Of a stretch of 35,681 nt of DNA, positions 1 through 4,862 are shown piece by piece. The translations under genes and the position numbers were made by a program. Below the pieces are notes generated by a model. That model was not told the DNA's origin. It made no database searches and saw only the letters and a program-made list of their open reading frames with translations. Every line of letters starts with the position of its first letter. The first letter of the stretch is position 1. The DNA is from a virus, in the IMG/VR virus record IMGVR_UViG_3300034104_004248, positions 1 to 35,681 of that record; one strand, 5' to 3'.

Positions 1-278
1 CGGTAGCGGCTTGGCTTTGGCGGCTTAGCCTCCGGCACCGGCTTTGCAACCGGCTCAGCCACCGGCACCATGCCAAAGACCTTGAAGAAAGCATCGGCCA
101 CTGGCTGGCTTGCCGCTTTGTCCACAGGCTTGTCTACAGGCTTTGCAGCCGTCGACCCGCACCGCTTGCACCTGGGCGGGCGGGTCATCAACGCGGCGGC
201 AAAGGTCGTCCGGTAGCCGCAGTGACAGGCTACGGACCAGACGGGCCCGGTTTTGTCGGTTATGGTCCAGTTGTTCAC
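1..278 (-). CDS. Cys-rich small protein, C-terminus beyond window edge
   Basis: Function not recognised. I place the start at a GTG (278-276) overlapping the TGA of the upstream gene in a GTGA junction, a pattern seen elsewhere in this genome; an internal ATG at 188 is the alternative. The N-terminal third has a Cys-His-Cys-Gly segment and, about 20 residues later, a Cys-Lys-Arg-Cys-Gly knuckle, which looks like a small zinc ribbon. The rest is an Ala/Pro/Lys/Val-rich low-complexity tail with repeated Lys-Pro-Val units, probably disordered. The frame is open to base 1, so the C-terminus is missing. Zinc binding is inferred from Cys spacing only. Confidence 0.6.
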   Translation of the reverse strand, partial: MNNWTITDKTGPVWSVACHCGYRTTFAAALMTRPPRCKRCGSTAAKPVDKPVDKAASQPVADAFFKVFGMVPVAEPVAKPVPEAKPPKPSRY

Positions 279-484
279 GGCATCCAGTCCAGTCCAACGT
301 CTGCGTCGGGTTCGGTGTTGCGGTAGCCAGACCCGCCACAGGTCGGGCAGTCAAAGTAGCCGTAGGACAGCGGGTCCCACTGGCGACCCATGCCGCCGCA
401 GGGCTCGCACTCCGGCGGTTCGTCGTCGTCGGGCGGGCTCAAGTAGCGGTCATACGCCAGCCCGTGCGGGTTGCTCTTTGCCAT
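275..484 (-). CDS. Small DnaJ-type zinc-knuckle protein (69 aa)
   Basis: The 69-residue product has two CxxCGGxG knuckles (residues 26-32 and 46-52), the spacing of half of a DnaJ cysteine-rich zinc finger. No J domain is present, so this is a free-standing zinc knuckle rather than a chaperone. The ATG at 484 follows a GGAGG Shine-Dalgarno site six bases away, and the upstream gene ends just before it, pointing to translational coupling. Small proteins of this kind are common in phage early regions and may hold RNA, DNA or a host protein; the actual role is unknown. Zinc binding is inference from the motif. Confidence 0.75.
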   Translation of the reverse strand: MAKSNPHGLAYDRYLSPPDDDEPPECEPCGGMGRQWDPLSYGYFDCPTCGGSGYRNTEPDADVGLDWMP

Positions 485-486
485 GG

Positions 487-663
487 TTAGCCTCCGAACC
501 AGCCGACAGTGCCGGCAATGGACAAGGCGCCGACGACAAACGCGACGATGGCGCAGATGGTCCAGACCACAAGGCGGGTCTGTTCGGCTTGCTGGCAGTC
601 GCACTTCTGGCGCCAACAGCCGCGGCAGGTGTCCCGCAGGTGGTAGTCCTGGTACTTACGCAT
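487..663 (-). CDS. Small single-pass membrane protein with Cys cluster (58 aa)
   Basis: Reading leftward from the ATG at 663 gives 58 residues ending in TAA at 487. Residues 1-30 are polar and contain four closely spaced cysteines (positions 13, 16, 21, 23). Residues 31-54 form one hydrophobic segment rich in Val, Ala, Ile and Gly, so the protein is predicted to sit in the inner membrane with a short cysteine-bearing head. The start overlaps the end of the helix-turn-helix gene by eight bases and the next gene follows after two bases, which supports it as a real member of this operon. No family recognised. Confidence 0.65.
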   Translation of the reverse strand: MRKYQDYHLRDTCRGCWRQKCDCQQAEQTRLVVWTICAIVAFVVGALSIAGTVGWFGG

Positions 664-862
664 TGGTCACCTCGCACAGGTCAGAAGTTTGGCAGCCGTA
701 GACAGCCGCAATGGCCCGCAAGTCGCGCTCGCTCGGCTGGGTCGTGCCAGCCTCCCAGCGGCCTACGGTCCGCAGGCTGCAAGACAGGTCGGCAGCGGCT
801 TGCGCTTGCGTCAGGTTGGCAGCCTCGCGGGCGGCTCTCAGTCGTTTCGGGTCGGGTTGCAT
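656..862 (-). CDS. XRE/Cro-type helix-turn-helix regulator (68 aa)
   Basis: A compact Cro/CI-type DNA-binding domain fills the protein: helix 1 starts near residue 4, the recognition unit lies around residues 15-35 (Leu-Thr-Gln-Ala-Gln then Ser-Leu-Arg-Thr-Val-Gly-Arg-Trp-Glu), followed by the usual Gly-x-x-x-Pro-Ser turn and a last helix (Leu-Arg-Ala-Ile-Ala). The Trp-Glu-x-Gly-x-x-x-Pro signature is typical of the XRE family. The start is the ATG at 862, preceded by AGGAG; a longer frame upstream lacks a ribosome site. It probably controls one of the nearby early promoters, but its operator cannot be identified from sequence alone. Confidence 0.85.
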   Translation of the reverse strand: MQPDPKRLRAAREAANLTQAQAAADLSCSLRTVGRWEAGTTQPSERDLRAIAAVYGCQTSDLCEVTNA

Positions 863-884
863 TGTGTCTCCTGTCGTCAAAGCC

Positions 885-905
885 AAACCCGCAAGGCGCG
901 GGCTT
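885..905 (-). terminator. Candidate weak intrinsic terminator / attenuator
   Basis: On the minus strand an eight-pair stem (AAGCCCGC with GCGGGTTT, one G-U pair) closes a five-base loop and runs into a short T-rich stretch. It lies between the 79-residue orphan gene and the helix-turn-helix gene, so it could reduce read-through into the regulator. The T-tract is short, so termination would be partial. Confidence 0.4.
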
Positions 906-952
906 GGGTCTACCGGCAGCGAGCAGTTTTGCGACTTGCTCGGGTCGGGTGG

Positions 953-1192
953 TTAGGCAACGACAGTCACGCGCCAGTTGTCGCCGTCGCCGGTCAGGTC
1001 GCCCCAGAATGAGCGCGATCCATCATTTTCGTCGCAGGCGTCGTCACTGCTGTGGGACAAGCGATACCGTGCGCCGTCAGCGTCGTTGCCGTCCGGAATC
1101 TCAATGTGGACGATGCGGTTTTCTGCGATCGACAGGTTGATGGCGGCGTCAATGTCGTTGGCATTGTTGCAGATGATGGTCTGGCTGGTCAT
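953..1192 (-). CDS. Hypothetical acidic protein (79 aa)
   Basis: Function not recognised. The 79-residue product starts with an Ile/Asn-rich region and a short alpha-beta pattern (Ala-Ala-Ile-Asn-Leu-Ser, then Ile-Val-His-Ile-Glu-Ile), then becomes rich in Asp and Gly in its second half. The net charge is strongly acidic, as in some phage DNA-mimic or host-takeover proteins, but nothing more specific supports that. The ATG at 1192 has GGGAGA upstream, and a sigma70-like promoter sits at 1241-1270, so this is the first gene of its unit. Confidence 0.7.
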   Translation of the reverse strand: MTSQTIICNNANDIDAAINLSIAENRIVHIEIPDGNDADGARYRLSHSSDDACDENDGSRSFWGDLTGDGDNWRVTVVA

Positions 1193-1240
1193 GGTGGTGT
1201 CTCCCGTCAGCGTTTGGCGTCATTGCCTGCTGACATAAGG

Positions 1241-1270
1241 AGTATGCAGGACAGTCTGACCACAAGTCAA
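1241..1270 (-). promoter_or_regulatory. Candidate sigma70 promoter, leftward
   Basis: Minus strand: TTGACT (1270-1265), 18-base spacer, CATACT (1246-1241). It lies about 50 bases upstream of the ATG at 1192 and just downstream of the strong terminator at 1319-1351, where a new transcription unit would be expected to start. Five of six bases match at -35 and four of six at -10. Confidence 0.55.
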
Positions 1271-1318
1271 GCTGTCTACCTAACTATTTTGCAGGGGGTG
1301 TACGATTGTCAAAAACAC

Positions 1319-1351
1319 AAAAGCCCGCAGCGGGTTAGGCTGCGGGCTTTT
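1319..1351 (-). terminator. Strong intrinsic terminator after the HTH gene
   Basis: A perfect 12-pair stem (AAAAGCCCGCAG with CTGCGGGCTTTT) encloses a nine-base loop. On the minus strand it is followed by a T-rich run, and it lies 28 bases after the stop of the gene ending at 1379. The A/T ends could also allow action on the other strand, but the rightward strand carries no gene here. Confidence 0.85.
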
Positions 1352-1378
1352 GCGTTGGGGTTGGGTTGTCGGGAAGGT

Positions 1379-1702
1379 CTACGCCGCGCAATCCTCGCGC
1401 CACTGCTGGATCGTGATGCGAGCCCGATGCGGCGGGCACTCGGCCTTGTACTTCTCAAGCTCTGCGGTCAGGCGCTTGTCGTCCTCTGGCGCACAGACCA
1501 GGACAGCCGGTTTGACGCCGTACACACGGGCGATTGCGTGCAGCCTGCCGCCCATCAGAGCCAGGGAACCGCGCTCGGCGTGCCTGAGGGTGGTTATGCC
1601 GACTCTCGCCCGTTGTGCGGCAACCTCGGCGGTAATACCGGCACGCTGGCGGTAGTCAATCAGGTGCAGGGGGTGGGCTTGTGGGAGGGTAACGATGGTC
1701 AT
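1379..1702 (-). CDS. XRE-type helix-turn-helix protein with C-terminal tail (107 aa)
   Basis: Residues about 10-65 form an XRE-like helix-turn-helix: Tyr-Arg-Gln-Arg-Ala-Gly, Ala-Ala-Gln-Arg-Ala-Arg-Val-Gly, Thr-Thr-Leu-Arg-His-Ala-Glu-Arg-Gly, then a helix ending in Ile-Ala-Arg-Val-Tyr-Gly-Val-Lys-Pro. The last 40 residues are a charged tail with two cysteines. The ATG at 1702 was chosen because the domain begins right after it and AAAGG lies upstream. It is the last gene before the strong terminator at 1319-1351. It is the second small regulator in this early region; target and role (repressor or activator) cannot be told from the sequence. Confidence 0.8.
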   Translation of the reverse strand: MTIVTLPQAHPLHLIDYRQRAGITAEVAAQRARVGITTLRHAERGSLALMGGRLHAIARVYGVKPAVLVCAPEDDKRLTAELEKYKAECPPHRARITIQQWREDCAA

Positions 1703-1751
1703 GTTGTGCCTTTGAGCGTGATAGGTATGCGCTCCCCACCGGTGGAGGTTG

Positions 1752-2138
1752 TTACCAGCGATTGGTGGACGGGCGAGCGGGAACCGCGTACTTGCGACCG
1801 TCGGGCATGTGGACATAGAACGGAGCGCCGCGAGGGTCGCCTTGCAGTTCCAAGGTCATGCCAGCGGACTGCGCGGCCTTGACGGCCAACTTGTCGATGC
1901 GGCAGGCGGGACAGATGCCGGCGCGGGACAATGCACGCGCAAAGGTGCGGGACTCGCAAGACTTGCAGGCGAGCAGCTTCTTTTGCGGGGCACCGTCGTA
2001 CTCGAACGGGTATCCGCCGCTGCATTGCAGTTCGCTCAAGCGGTGGGCAGACGTGGCATACCGCAGCAGGGCAAGCGCGGTATCTGCATGGTCGGCCAAG
2101 GTGGTCAGGAACTCATTGCGCCAGGTTGTGTAGGACAT
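1752..2138 (-). CDS. Putative zinc-ribbon protein (128 aa)
   Basis: Function not recognised. An N-terminal helical region (residues 1-40) is followed by a Cys-x2-Cys pair (Cys-Lys-Ser-Cys) and, about 20 residues later, a second pair (Cys-Pro-Ala-Cys), consistent with one four-Cys zinc site. The C-terminal part reads like a small beta domain (Leu-Glu-Leu-Gln, Tyr-Val-His-Met-Pro-Asp-Gly-Arg). The ATG at 2138 is preferred over an in-frame TTG four codons upstream because GGAG sits at proper distance before it. A hammerhead ribozyme (2167-2223) lies directly upstream, so the mRNA of this gene would gain a new 5' end by self-cleavage 59 bases before the start codon. Confidence 0.7.
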   Translation of the reverse strand: MSYTTWRNEFLTTLADHADTALALLRYATSAHRLSELQCSGGYPFEYDGAPQKKLLACKSCESRTFARALSRAGICPACRIDKLAVKAAQSAGMTLELQGDPRGAPFYVHMPDGRKYAVPARPSTNRW

Positions 2139-2166
2139 AGGGTGCTCCAAGGGTAGAAGGTGCTGA

Positions 2167-2223
2167 AGGCCATCTTCAGGCAGCGCATCACGCTGCTACA
2201 GCCGCAGTGGGCTGTTTCGGCCT
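2167..2223 (-). ncRNA. Hammerhead ribozyme (type II), copy C
   Basis: Minus-strand RNA, 5' to 3': stem II strand AGGCC (2223-2219), GAA (2218-2216), stem III ACAGCC / GGCUGU (2215-2210 and 2203-2198) with a six-base loop, cleavage base A17 (2197, a GUA site), stem I GCAGCG / CGCUGC (2196-2191 and 2185-2180) with five-base loop UGAUG, core CUGAAGA (2179-2173), one extra U (2172), and stem II strand GGCCU (2171-2167). All conserved hammerhead positions C3-A9, G12-A14 and A15.1-U16.1 are met. The element begins ten bases after the stop codon at 2233 and ends 28 bases before the ATG at 2138. The unpaired U next to A9 is unusual and could lower activity. Confidence 0.82.
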
Positions 2224-2232
2224 GTTTGTAGG

Positions 2233-2493
2233 CTAGGCTTGCCAACCGTTGCCCAGCTCACCCGATGCAATGCGAGCCGGAATCGCTTGAAGGTAGTCCA
2301 CGATGTCAACGCACAGCCGGCGTGCATAGGCCGCCTTGTCGGCGTGGCTGGCAAAGGACTGACCAGCGCCCCAGCGCATTGCGTCGTCGATGTCGCGGGG
2401 CCAGACGCCTGCGTCGATTGCGGCAATCTCGGCTGTCAGGTCGGCTGTCTCCTGCTTGCGGCTGTCTGCTTTGGTGCGGTTGTAGATGGCCAT
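2233..2493 (-). CDS. Hypothetical helical protein (86 aa)
   Basis: Function not recognised. The 86-residue product is predicted mostly helical: a charged N-terminal segment (Asn-Arg-Thr-Lys-Ala-Asp-Ser-Arg), an Ala/Glu-rich helix, an Asp-Ile-Asp-Asp turn, and two further helices ending in Tyr-Leu-Gln-Ala-Ile. No cysteine knuckle or membrane segment is present. The ATG at 2493 has GGAG eight to eleven bases upstream. The gene sits between two hammerhead ribozymes (2521-2573 upstream, 2167-2223 downstream), so self-cleavage at both would release it as a monocistronic mRNA. Confidence 0.75.
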   Translation of the reverse strand: MAIYNRTKADSRKQETADLTAEIAAIDAGVWPRDIDDAMRWGAGQSFASHADKAAYARRLCVDIVDYLQAIPARIASGELGNGWQA

Positions 2494-2520
2494 GTGCTGC
2501 TCCTATTGTGTCGGGTAACT

Positions 2521-2573
2521 GCCCATCGTCAGTGCAGGCGATACCTGCAGACACCCTTGCGGGTGTTTCGGGC
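2521..2573 (-). ncRNA. Hammerhead ribozyme (type II), copy B
   Basis: Minus-strand RNA: stem II strand GCCC (2573-2570), GAA (2569-2567), stem III ACACCC / GGGUGU (2566-2561 and 2556-2551) with GCAA tetraloop (GNRA type), cleavage base C17 (2550, a GUC site), stem I UGCAGG / CCUGCA (2549-2544 and 2538-2533) with loop UAUCG, core CUGACGA (2532-2526), one extra U (2525), stem II strand GGGC (2524-2521). The ribozyme begins on the very next base after the TGA of the upstream gene (2576-2574), so a terminating ribosome would cover its 5' strand. It ends 28 bases before the ATG at 2493. Confidence 0.85.
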
Positions 2574-2903
2574 TCAATACGCGCTGTAGTGCGCTGTCTC
2601 GTTTGGCTCACGCGAACCGGGCCAGCCACAAACCACGTCTTCAACCGCTTCAATGGCTGACACCAGCGCCAAGAACCCATCCTCATCATCGGGCTGGCAA
2701 AGCGGTACACAACGCTGCAGCTCGCTCAGTGCCTCGGAATAGTCGCTGTAGGTCATGTGCGACCACTCGCCGCACTGCAACTTGTACAAGGGGCAGCCTA
2801 GGCCGCCATGCCAGTCTGTGGCAGTGAAAGCAGCAGCGAGCAGATCGCAGCTTGGCTCGTCAACGTGGTAGGTGCCTGCGGTCAGTTTGTAGGTGGTGGC
2901 CAT
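2574..2903 (-). CDS. Hypothetical protein (109 aa)
   Basis: Function not recognised. The 109-residue product has five cysteines in no clear zinc-ribbon spacing, an aromatic-rich middle (Trp-His-Gly-Gly-Leu-Gly-Cys, Trp-Ser-His-Met-Thr-Tyr-Ser-Asp-Tyr), and an acidic helical stretch (Gln-Pro-Asp-Asp-Glu-Asp-Gly-Phe, Ala-Ile-Glu-Ala-Val-Glu-Asp). It is likely a small soluble cytoplasmic protein. The ATG at 2903 has GGAG upstream, and a TTGACA promoter element lies at 2968-2973, so it is probably the first gene of its unit. Its stop codon abuts the hammerhead ribozyme at 2521-2573. Confidence 0.75.
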   Translation of the reverse strand: MATTYKLTAGTYHVDEPSCDLLAAAFTATDWHGGLGCPLYKLQCGEWSHMTYSDYSEALSELQRCVPLCQPDDEDGFLALVSAIEAVEDVVCGWPGSREPNETAHYSAY

Positions 2904-2943
2904 GGTCTGTTGCTCCGGTAGGCCGCAGTATCGCGGCAGGTGA

Positions 2944-2973
2944 ACCCTAACAAACGCCAGCCTATGCTGTCAA
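2944..2973 (-). promoter_or_regulatory. Candidate promoter, leftward
   Basis: Minus strand: perfect TTGACA (2973-2968), then 18 bases and TAGGGT (2949-2944), a poor -10. The TAGGG word of the -10 recurs nearby at 3110-3134, so this promoter may rely on an activator or be repressed by a protein reading that word (inference). The gene starting at 2903 is downstream. Confidence 0.4.
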
Positions 2974-3046
2974 GTAGGGTCAGGTGAGAAAGTTAGCCAA
3001 GCAAGAACAGTGTGTTGCAAGTTTGGCTGTCTAGGCAGGGCGGAAT

Positions 3047-3073
3047 GTGATCACGCGACTTTCGCAGGATCAC
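3047..3073. repeat. Interrupted inverted repeat, possible operator
   Basis: GTGATC and GATCAC arms enclose an inner GCG/CGC pair of arms with a five-base loop. It lies in the 386-base gene-free stretch 2904-3289, upstream of the promoter element at 2968-2973. A dyad of this size suits binding of a dimeric helix-turn-helix protein such as those encoded nearby; a hairpin role is also possible. Confidence 0.4.
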
Positions 3074-3109
3074 GCTGCTTTGCCGGAATCCGCTCCTGGC
3101 ATGGCGAAT

Positions 3110-3134
3110 CCCTAGTATCCCTACTGCTACCCTA
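3110..3134. repeat. Three CCCTA (TAGGG) words spaced 9 and 11 bases
   Basis: CCCTA occurs at 3110-3114, 3119-3123 and 3130-3134, roughly one helical turn apart; further copies lie at 2945-2949 and, inverted, at 2975-2979. The clustering within an otherwise empty region suggests iteron-like protein binding sites, either for replication initiation or for control of the leftward promoter. Confidence 0.35.
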
Positions 3135-3242
3135 GACTTGTGTTAGATAACCGCTCTTGACACCTGGGCGTACCAATGTCGACAAGCGGGGAAGGCAGGA
3201 AGGGGCGCAAGGTGCAGGAGGTTGGACAGTTCGGCAGCCTAG

Positions 3243-3262
3243 GTGGGGTTTGGAGGCCCCAC
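3243..3262. other. Hairpin in the gene-free stretch 2904-3289
   Basis: GTGGGG and CCCCAC arms with an eight-base loop lie 28 bases past the stop codon at 3290. Neither strand has a T-tract, so it is at best a 3' mRNA-stabilising hairpin. I see no protein-coding gene in 2904-3289. Confidence 0.35.
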
Positions 3263-3289
3263 TTGGCACAACCTGGACTGCAAAACCAC

Positions 3290-3511
3290 TCACCCCGGCA
3301 GCGCATGGATGCCCTTGTAGGTCGGCTTGCCCTTGCAACCAATGGACTTCCAAGCGGCAACGCAGGCAGGACCGTCAATCAGGCAGGTCTGTCCACCTGC
3401 CATGGTGCGGTCGATAGAGGCGGTGAAGTTTGCCAGCTTGGTTGGGTCAGACGCCCATGGGAAGGCTTTGAGGCCGTCAATCCAAGCGGTGCGGAAAGCG
3501 GTCTTTGTCAT
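3290..3511 (-). CDS. Hypothetical protein (73 aa)
   Basis: Function not recognised. The 73-residue product is a small soluble protein with an amphipathic N-terminal half (Phe-Arg-Thr-Ala-Trp-Ile-Asp-Gly-Leu-Lys) and three cysteines in the second half around short hydrophobic patches (Cys-Leu-Ile-Asp-Gly-Pro-Ala-Cys-Val-Ala-Ala-Trp). It ends with a basic Gly/Lys-rich segment. The ATG at 3511 has AGGAG upstream. The hammerhead ribozyme at 3546-3597 ends 35 bases before the start, so this gene would be translated from an mRNA whose 5' end is made by self-cleavage. Confidence 0.65.
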   Translation of the reverse strand: MTKTAFRTAWIDGLKAFPWASDPTKLANFTASIDRTMAGGQTCLIDGPACVAAWKSIGCKGKPTYKGIHALPG

Positions 3512-3545
3512 GGTGAGGTTGCTCCTAAGTTGTGGATTGGGTTGT

Positions 3546-3597
3546 GGTCTCGTCAGTGCCTGCGCTACAGGCAGACCGTCCGGAGACGGTTTCGACC
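3546..3597 (-). ncRNA. Hammerhead ribozyme (type II), copy A
   Basis: The cleanest copy. Minus-strand RNA: stem II strand GGUC (3597-3594), GAA (3593-3591), stem III ACCGUC / GACGGU (3590-3585 and 3580-3575) with UCCG tetraloop (UNCG type), cleavage base C17 (3574, a GUC site), stem I UGCCUG / CAGGCA (3573-3568 and 3562-3557) with loop UAGCG, core CUGACGA (3556-3550), stem II strand GACC (3549-3546). All core positions fit the hammerhead consensus with no insertion. Scission is expected between 3574 and 3573. It lies three bases after the stop codon at 3601-3603. Confidence 0.9.
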
Positions 3598-3600
3598 TGA

Positions 3601-3888
3601 TCAGATGCCGATCGGCTCAAGTGGAAGTGCTTTGTGCCCAACGATCCAATAGCAAACCGCCGGCCCAGCTTGAGCGATGTGCACGATCAGGTCGGTGTTG
3701 CGCTCATTCACCCACGCCTGCACAGCATCACGATGCGCTGCTTGACGAGCTGCACAGCGGTGCATCGGTTTGATCGCAGAGTAGTTGGTGCTGATTGTCG
3801 TGGTGGTGGTCTCAATGACAGCAAAGCGCCCAACGGGGCTGGCTGTCACGGTGCTGTTTTTCTTGTTGAGCTTGGTTCGGATGAGCAT
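3601..3888 (-). CDS. Hypothetical basic protein (95 aa)
   Basis: Function not recognised. The 95-residue product opens with a Lys/Arg/Asn-rich segment and then a Thr-rich beta-like stretch (seven Thr within about ten residues near position 30), followed by an Ala/Arg/His-rich helix (residues 45-60) and a hydrophobic C-terminus with Trp and Pro. The base-rich N-terminus could contact nucleic acid, but no known fold is visible. The ATG at 3888 has GAGG upstream. The stop codon lies three bases before hammerhead ribozyme copy A. Confidence 0.65.
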   Translation of the reverse strand: MLIRTKLNKKNSTVTASPVGRFAVIETTTTTISTNYSAIKPMHRCAARQAAHRDAVQAWVNERNTDLIVHIAQAGPAVCYWIVGHKALPLEPIGI

Positions 3889-3927
3889 GGTTTGTGCCTC
3901 AGTGCGTTGCAGGTTGTGGGTTGTGTT

Positions 3928-4146
3928 TCAGAAACAAGGCTCAATCATGGCGAGAATGTCGCTGTATGGCCGTCCAACGTGGTTAGCGTAGACCTCAACT
4001 ACATGCTCCCAACCGTCTTTGTGGTCGGTTCCGTCAGTGCGAACGCTGTCACAGACGCAGAAGATGATTCCGTTCTCGTCAATAGCGATCTTGTCGACCG
4101 TGTTGTTGGCATTCAGGTGAGTGTTGAAGATGTGGTTGTAGACCAT
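3928..4146 (-). CDS. Hypothetical protein, first gene of the leftward early operon (72 aa)
   Basis: Function not recognised. The 72-residue acidic product has an Asn-rich N-terminus, a beta-hairpin-like stretch (Ile-Ala-Ile-Asp-Glu-Asn-Gly-Ile-Ile-Phe-Cys-Val-Cys), an Asp-Gly-Thr-Asp-His-Lys-Asp-Gly turn and a C-terminal helix ending in Cys-Phe. It is the gene next to the divergent control region and the candidate promoter at 4193-4221, so it is probably among the first proteins made after infection, a position often held by host-takeover proteins (inference). GAGG precedes the ATG at 4146. Confidence 0.7.
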   Translation of the reverse strand: MVYNHIFNTHLNANNTVDKIAIDENGIIFCVCDSVRTDGTDHKDGWEHVVEVYANHVGRPYSDILAMIEPCF

Positions 4147-4192
4147 GTGCTGCCTCGCTTGTCAGTGTGTCACCGTCATTGGCGACAACATC

Positions 4193-4221
4193 AAGGTATG
4201 ACTGCCCCACAACGCTGTCAA
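4193..4221 (-). promoter_or_regulatory. Candidate leftward early promoter
   Basis: Minus strand: perfect TTGACA (4221-4216), 17-base spacer, TACCTT (4198-4193). It lies about 50 bases upstream of the ATG at 4146 and would drive the leftward genes 4146 to 3290. The -10 is weak. Confidence 0.5.
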
Positions 4222-4596
4222 CAAGAATCTGACATAGGGTGCAAGATAGTTTGACGATAGGCTTACCGATCACGTTTGCACAGCCGTTGTCAGGGCTGCA
4301 AGGTCTGCAGAGACAGCCAAACCCGACGCAGCAGGATGCCCTACAAGGCGCGCGAACGGTCTCAGGCAGGGGTAGGTCAGGGTTCAAACGACAGCACCTG
4401 GCGGAGTGGCTGTCTGCTGCCTGGCATGGCTGGCATGGCTGGCGGAATCCCTACAGCCGACCCATCGCTCTGCTGCCAGACAATGCTCGCGCAGGCGCAG
4501 TGTGTGCGTGTAGACCGTGCCCAGGCGTGCGTGCGTGCGGGCGGCCAGGCGCGTGCGTGCTCGGGCGTGCGCGTAGGGGCCGGGTATAAGGGAGGG

Positions 4597-4625
4597 TGTT
4601 CCGGCGCGGGTGTTACTCTTATACT
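4597..4625 (+). promoter_or_regulatory. Candidate rightward promoter before the first plus-strand gene
   Basis: TATACT (4620-4625) lies about 50 bases before the ATG at 4674. The -35 position reads TGTTCC, a weak match, but the block GGTGTT is shared with the stronger promoter at 5249-5277 at a similar distance from its -10. Confidence 0.4.
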
Positions 4626-4673
4626 ACCCACACCCCATCCAAAAAATTTCCCCACCTACTTTCGGAGCCGTCA

Positions 4674-4862
4674 ATGCAAACCCAAACCGACTACCGCGAC
4701 TACCGTTGGGGAGTCCTTGCAGGCGTCCTTGTTCTAGCCTGCAGTCTGTGGTCGTACTTCGCCGGCCAGAGGTCAATTGTCCCAGCAGACGGCTGCCCGA
4801 TCTGCGATTGCAGTCGAGCGGTAGTTGCCTTACCCGGTGCAGTCTCTGCGGTGTCCCAATGA
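4674..4862 (+). CDS. Small membrane protein (62 aa)
   Basis: First rightward gene. After a charged, Tyr/Asp-rich N-terminus of about 11 residues comes one hydrophobic segment (residues 12-31: Trp-Gly-Val-Leu-Ala-Gly ... Tyr-Phe-Ala-Gly), then a short Cys-bearing tail (Cys-Pro-Ile-Cys-Asp-Cys) and an Ala/Val-rich end. This predicts a single-pass inner-membrane protein. The start at 4674 is supported by GGAG upstream; a longer frame has no ribosome site. Its TGA overlaps the next start as ATGA. Function unknown; the Cys-x2-Cys-x-Cys cluster may bind metal or form disulfides. Confidence 0.65.
   Translation: MQTQTDYRDYRWGVLAGVLVLACSLWSYFAGQRSIVPADGCPICDCSRAVVALPGAVSAVSQ

Larger units (their letters stand above)
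4147..4673. other. Divergent control region without a convincing gene
   Basis: This 527-base stretch separates the leftward from the rightward genes. It holds a leftward promoter (4193-4221), a candidate rightward promoter (4597-4625), a tandem repeat of CTGGCATGG (two and a half copies at 4421-4443) and a strand-asymmetric G/T/C-rich block at 4495-4590 with repeated GTGCGTG words. Frames across it lack ribosome sites and have shadow-like composition. A replication origin or operator cluster here is possible but not shown. Confidence 0.5.

Noticed and set aside
3889-3930. Possible fourth hammerhead between the genes ending at 3928 and starting at 3888
   Set aside because: GAAAC and CTGAGG words appear in the right order on the minus strand, but no stem III can form and the core lacks G8 and A9. 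It may be a decayed copy, yet nothing beyond short words supports it.
4239-4737. Open frames crossing the divergent control region
   Set aside because: No ribosome sites, repetitive Arg/Ala/Cys-rich translations and overlap with promoter elements; treated as non-coding.
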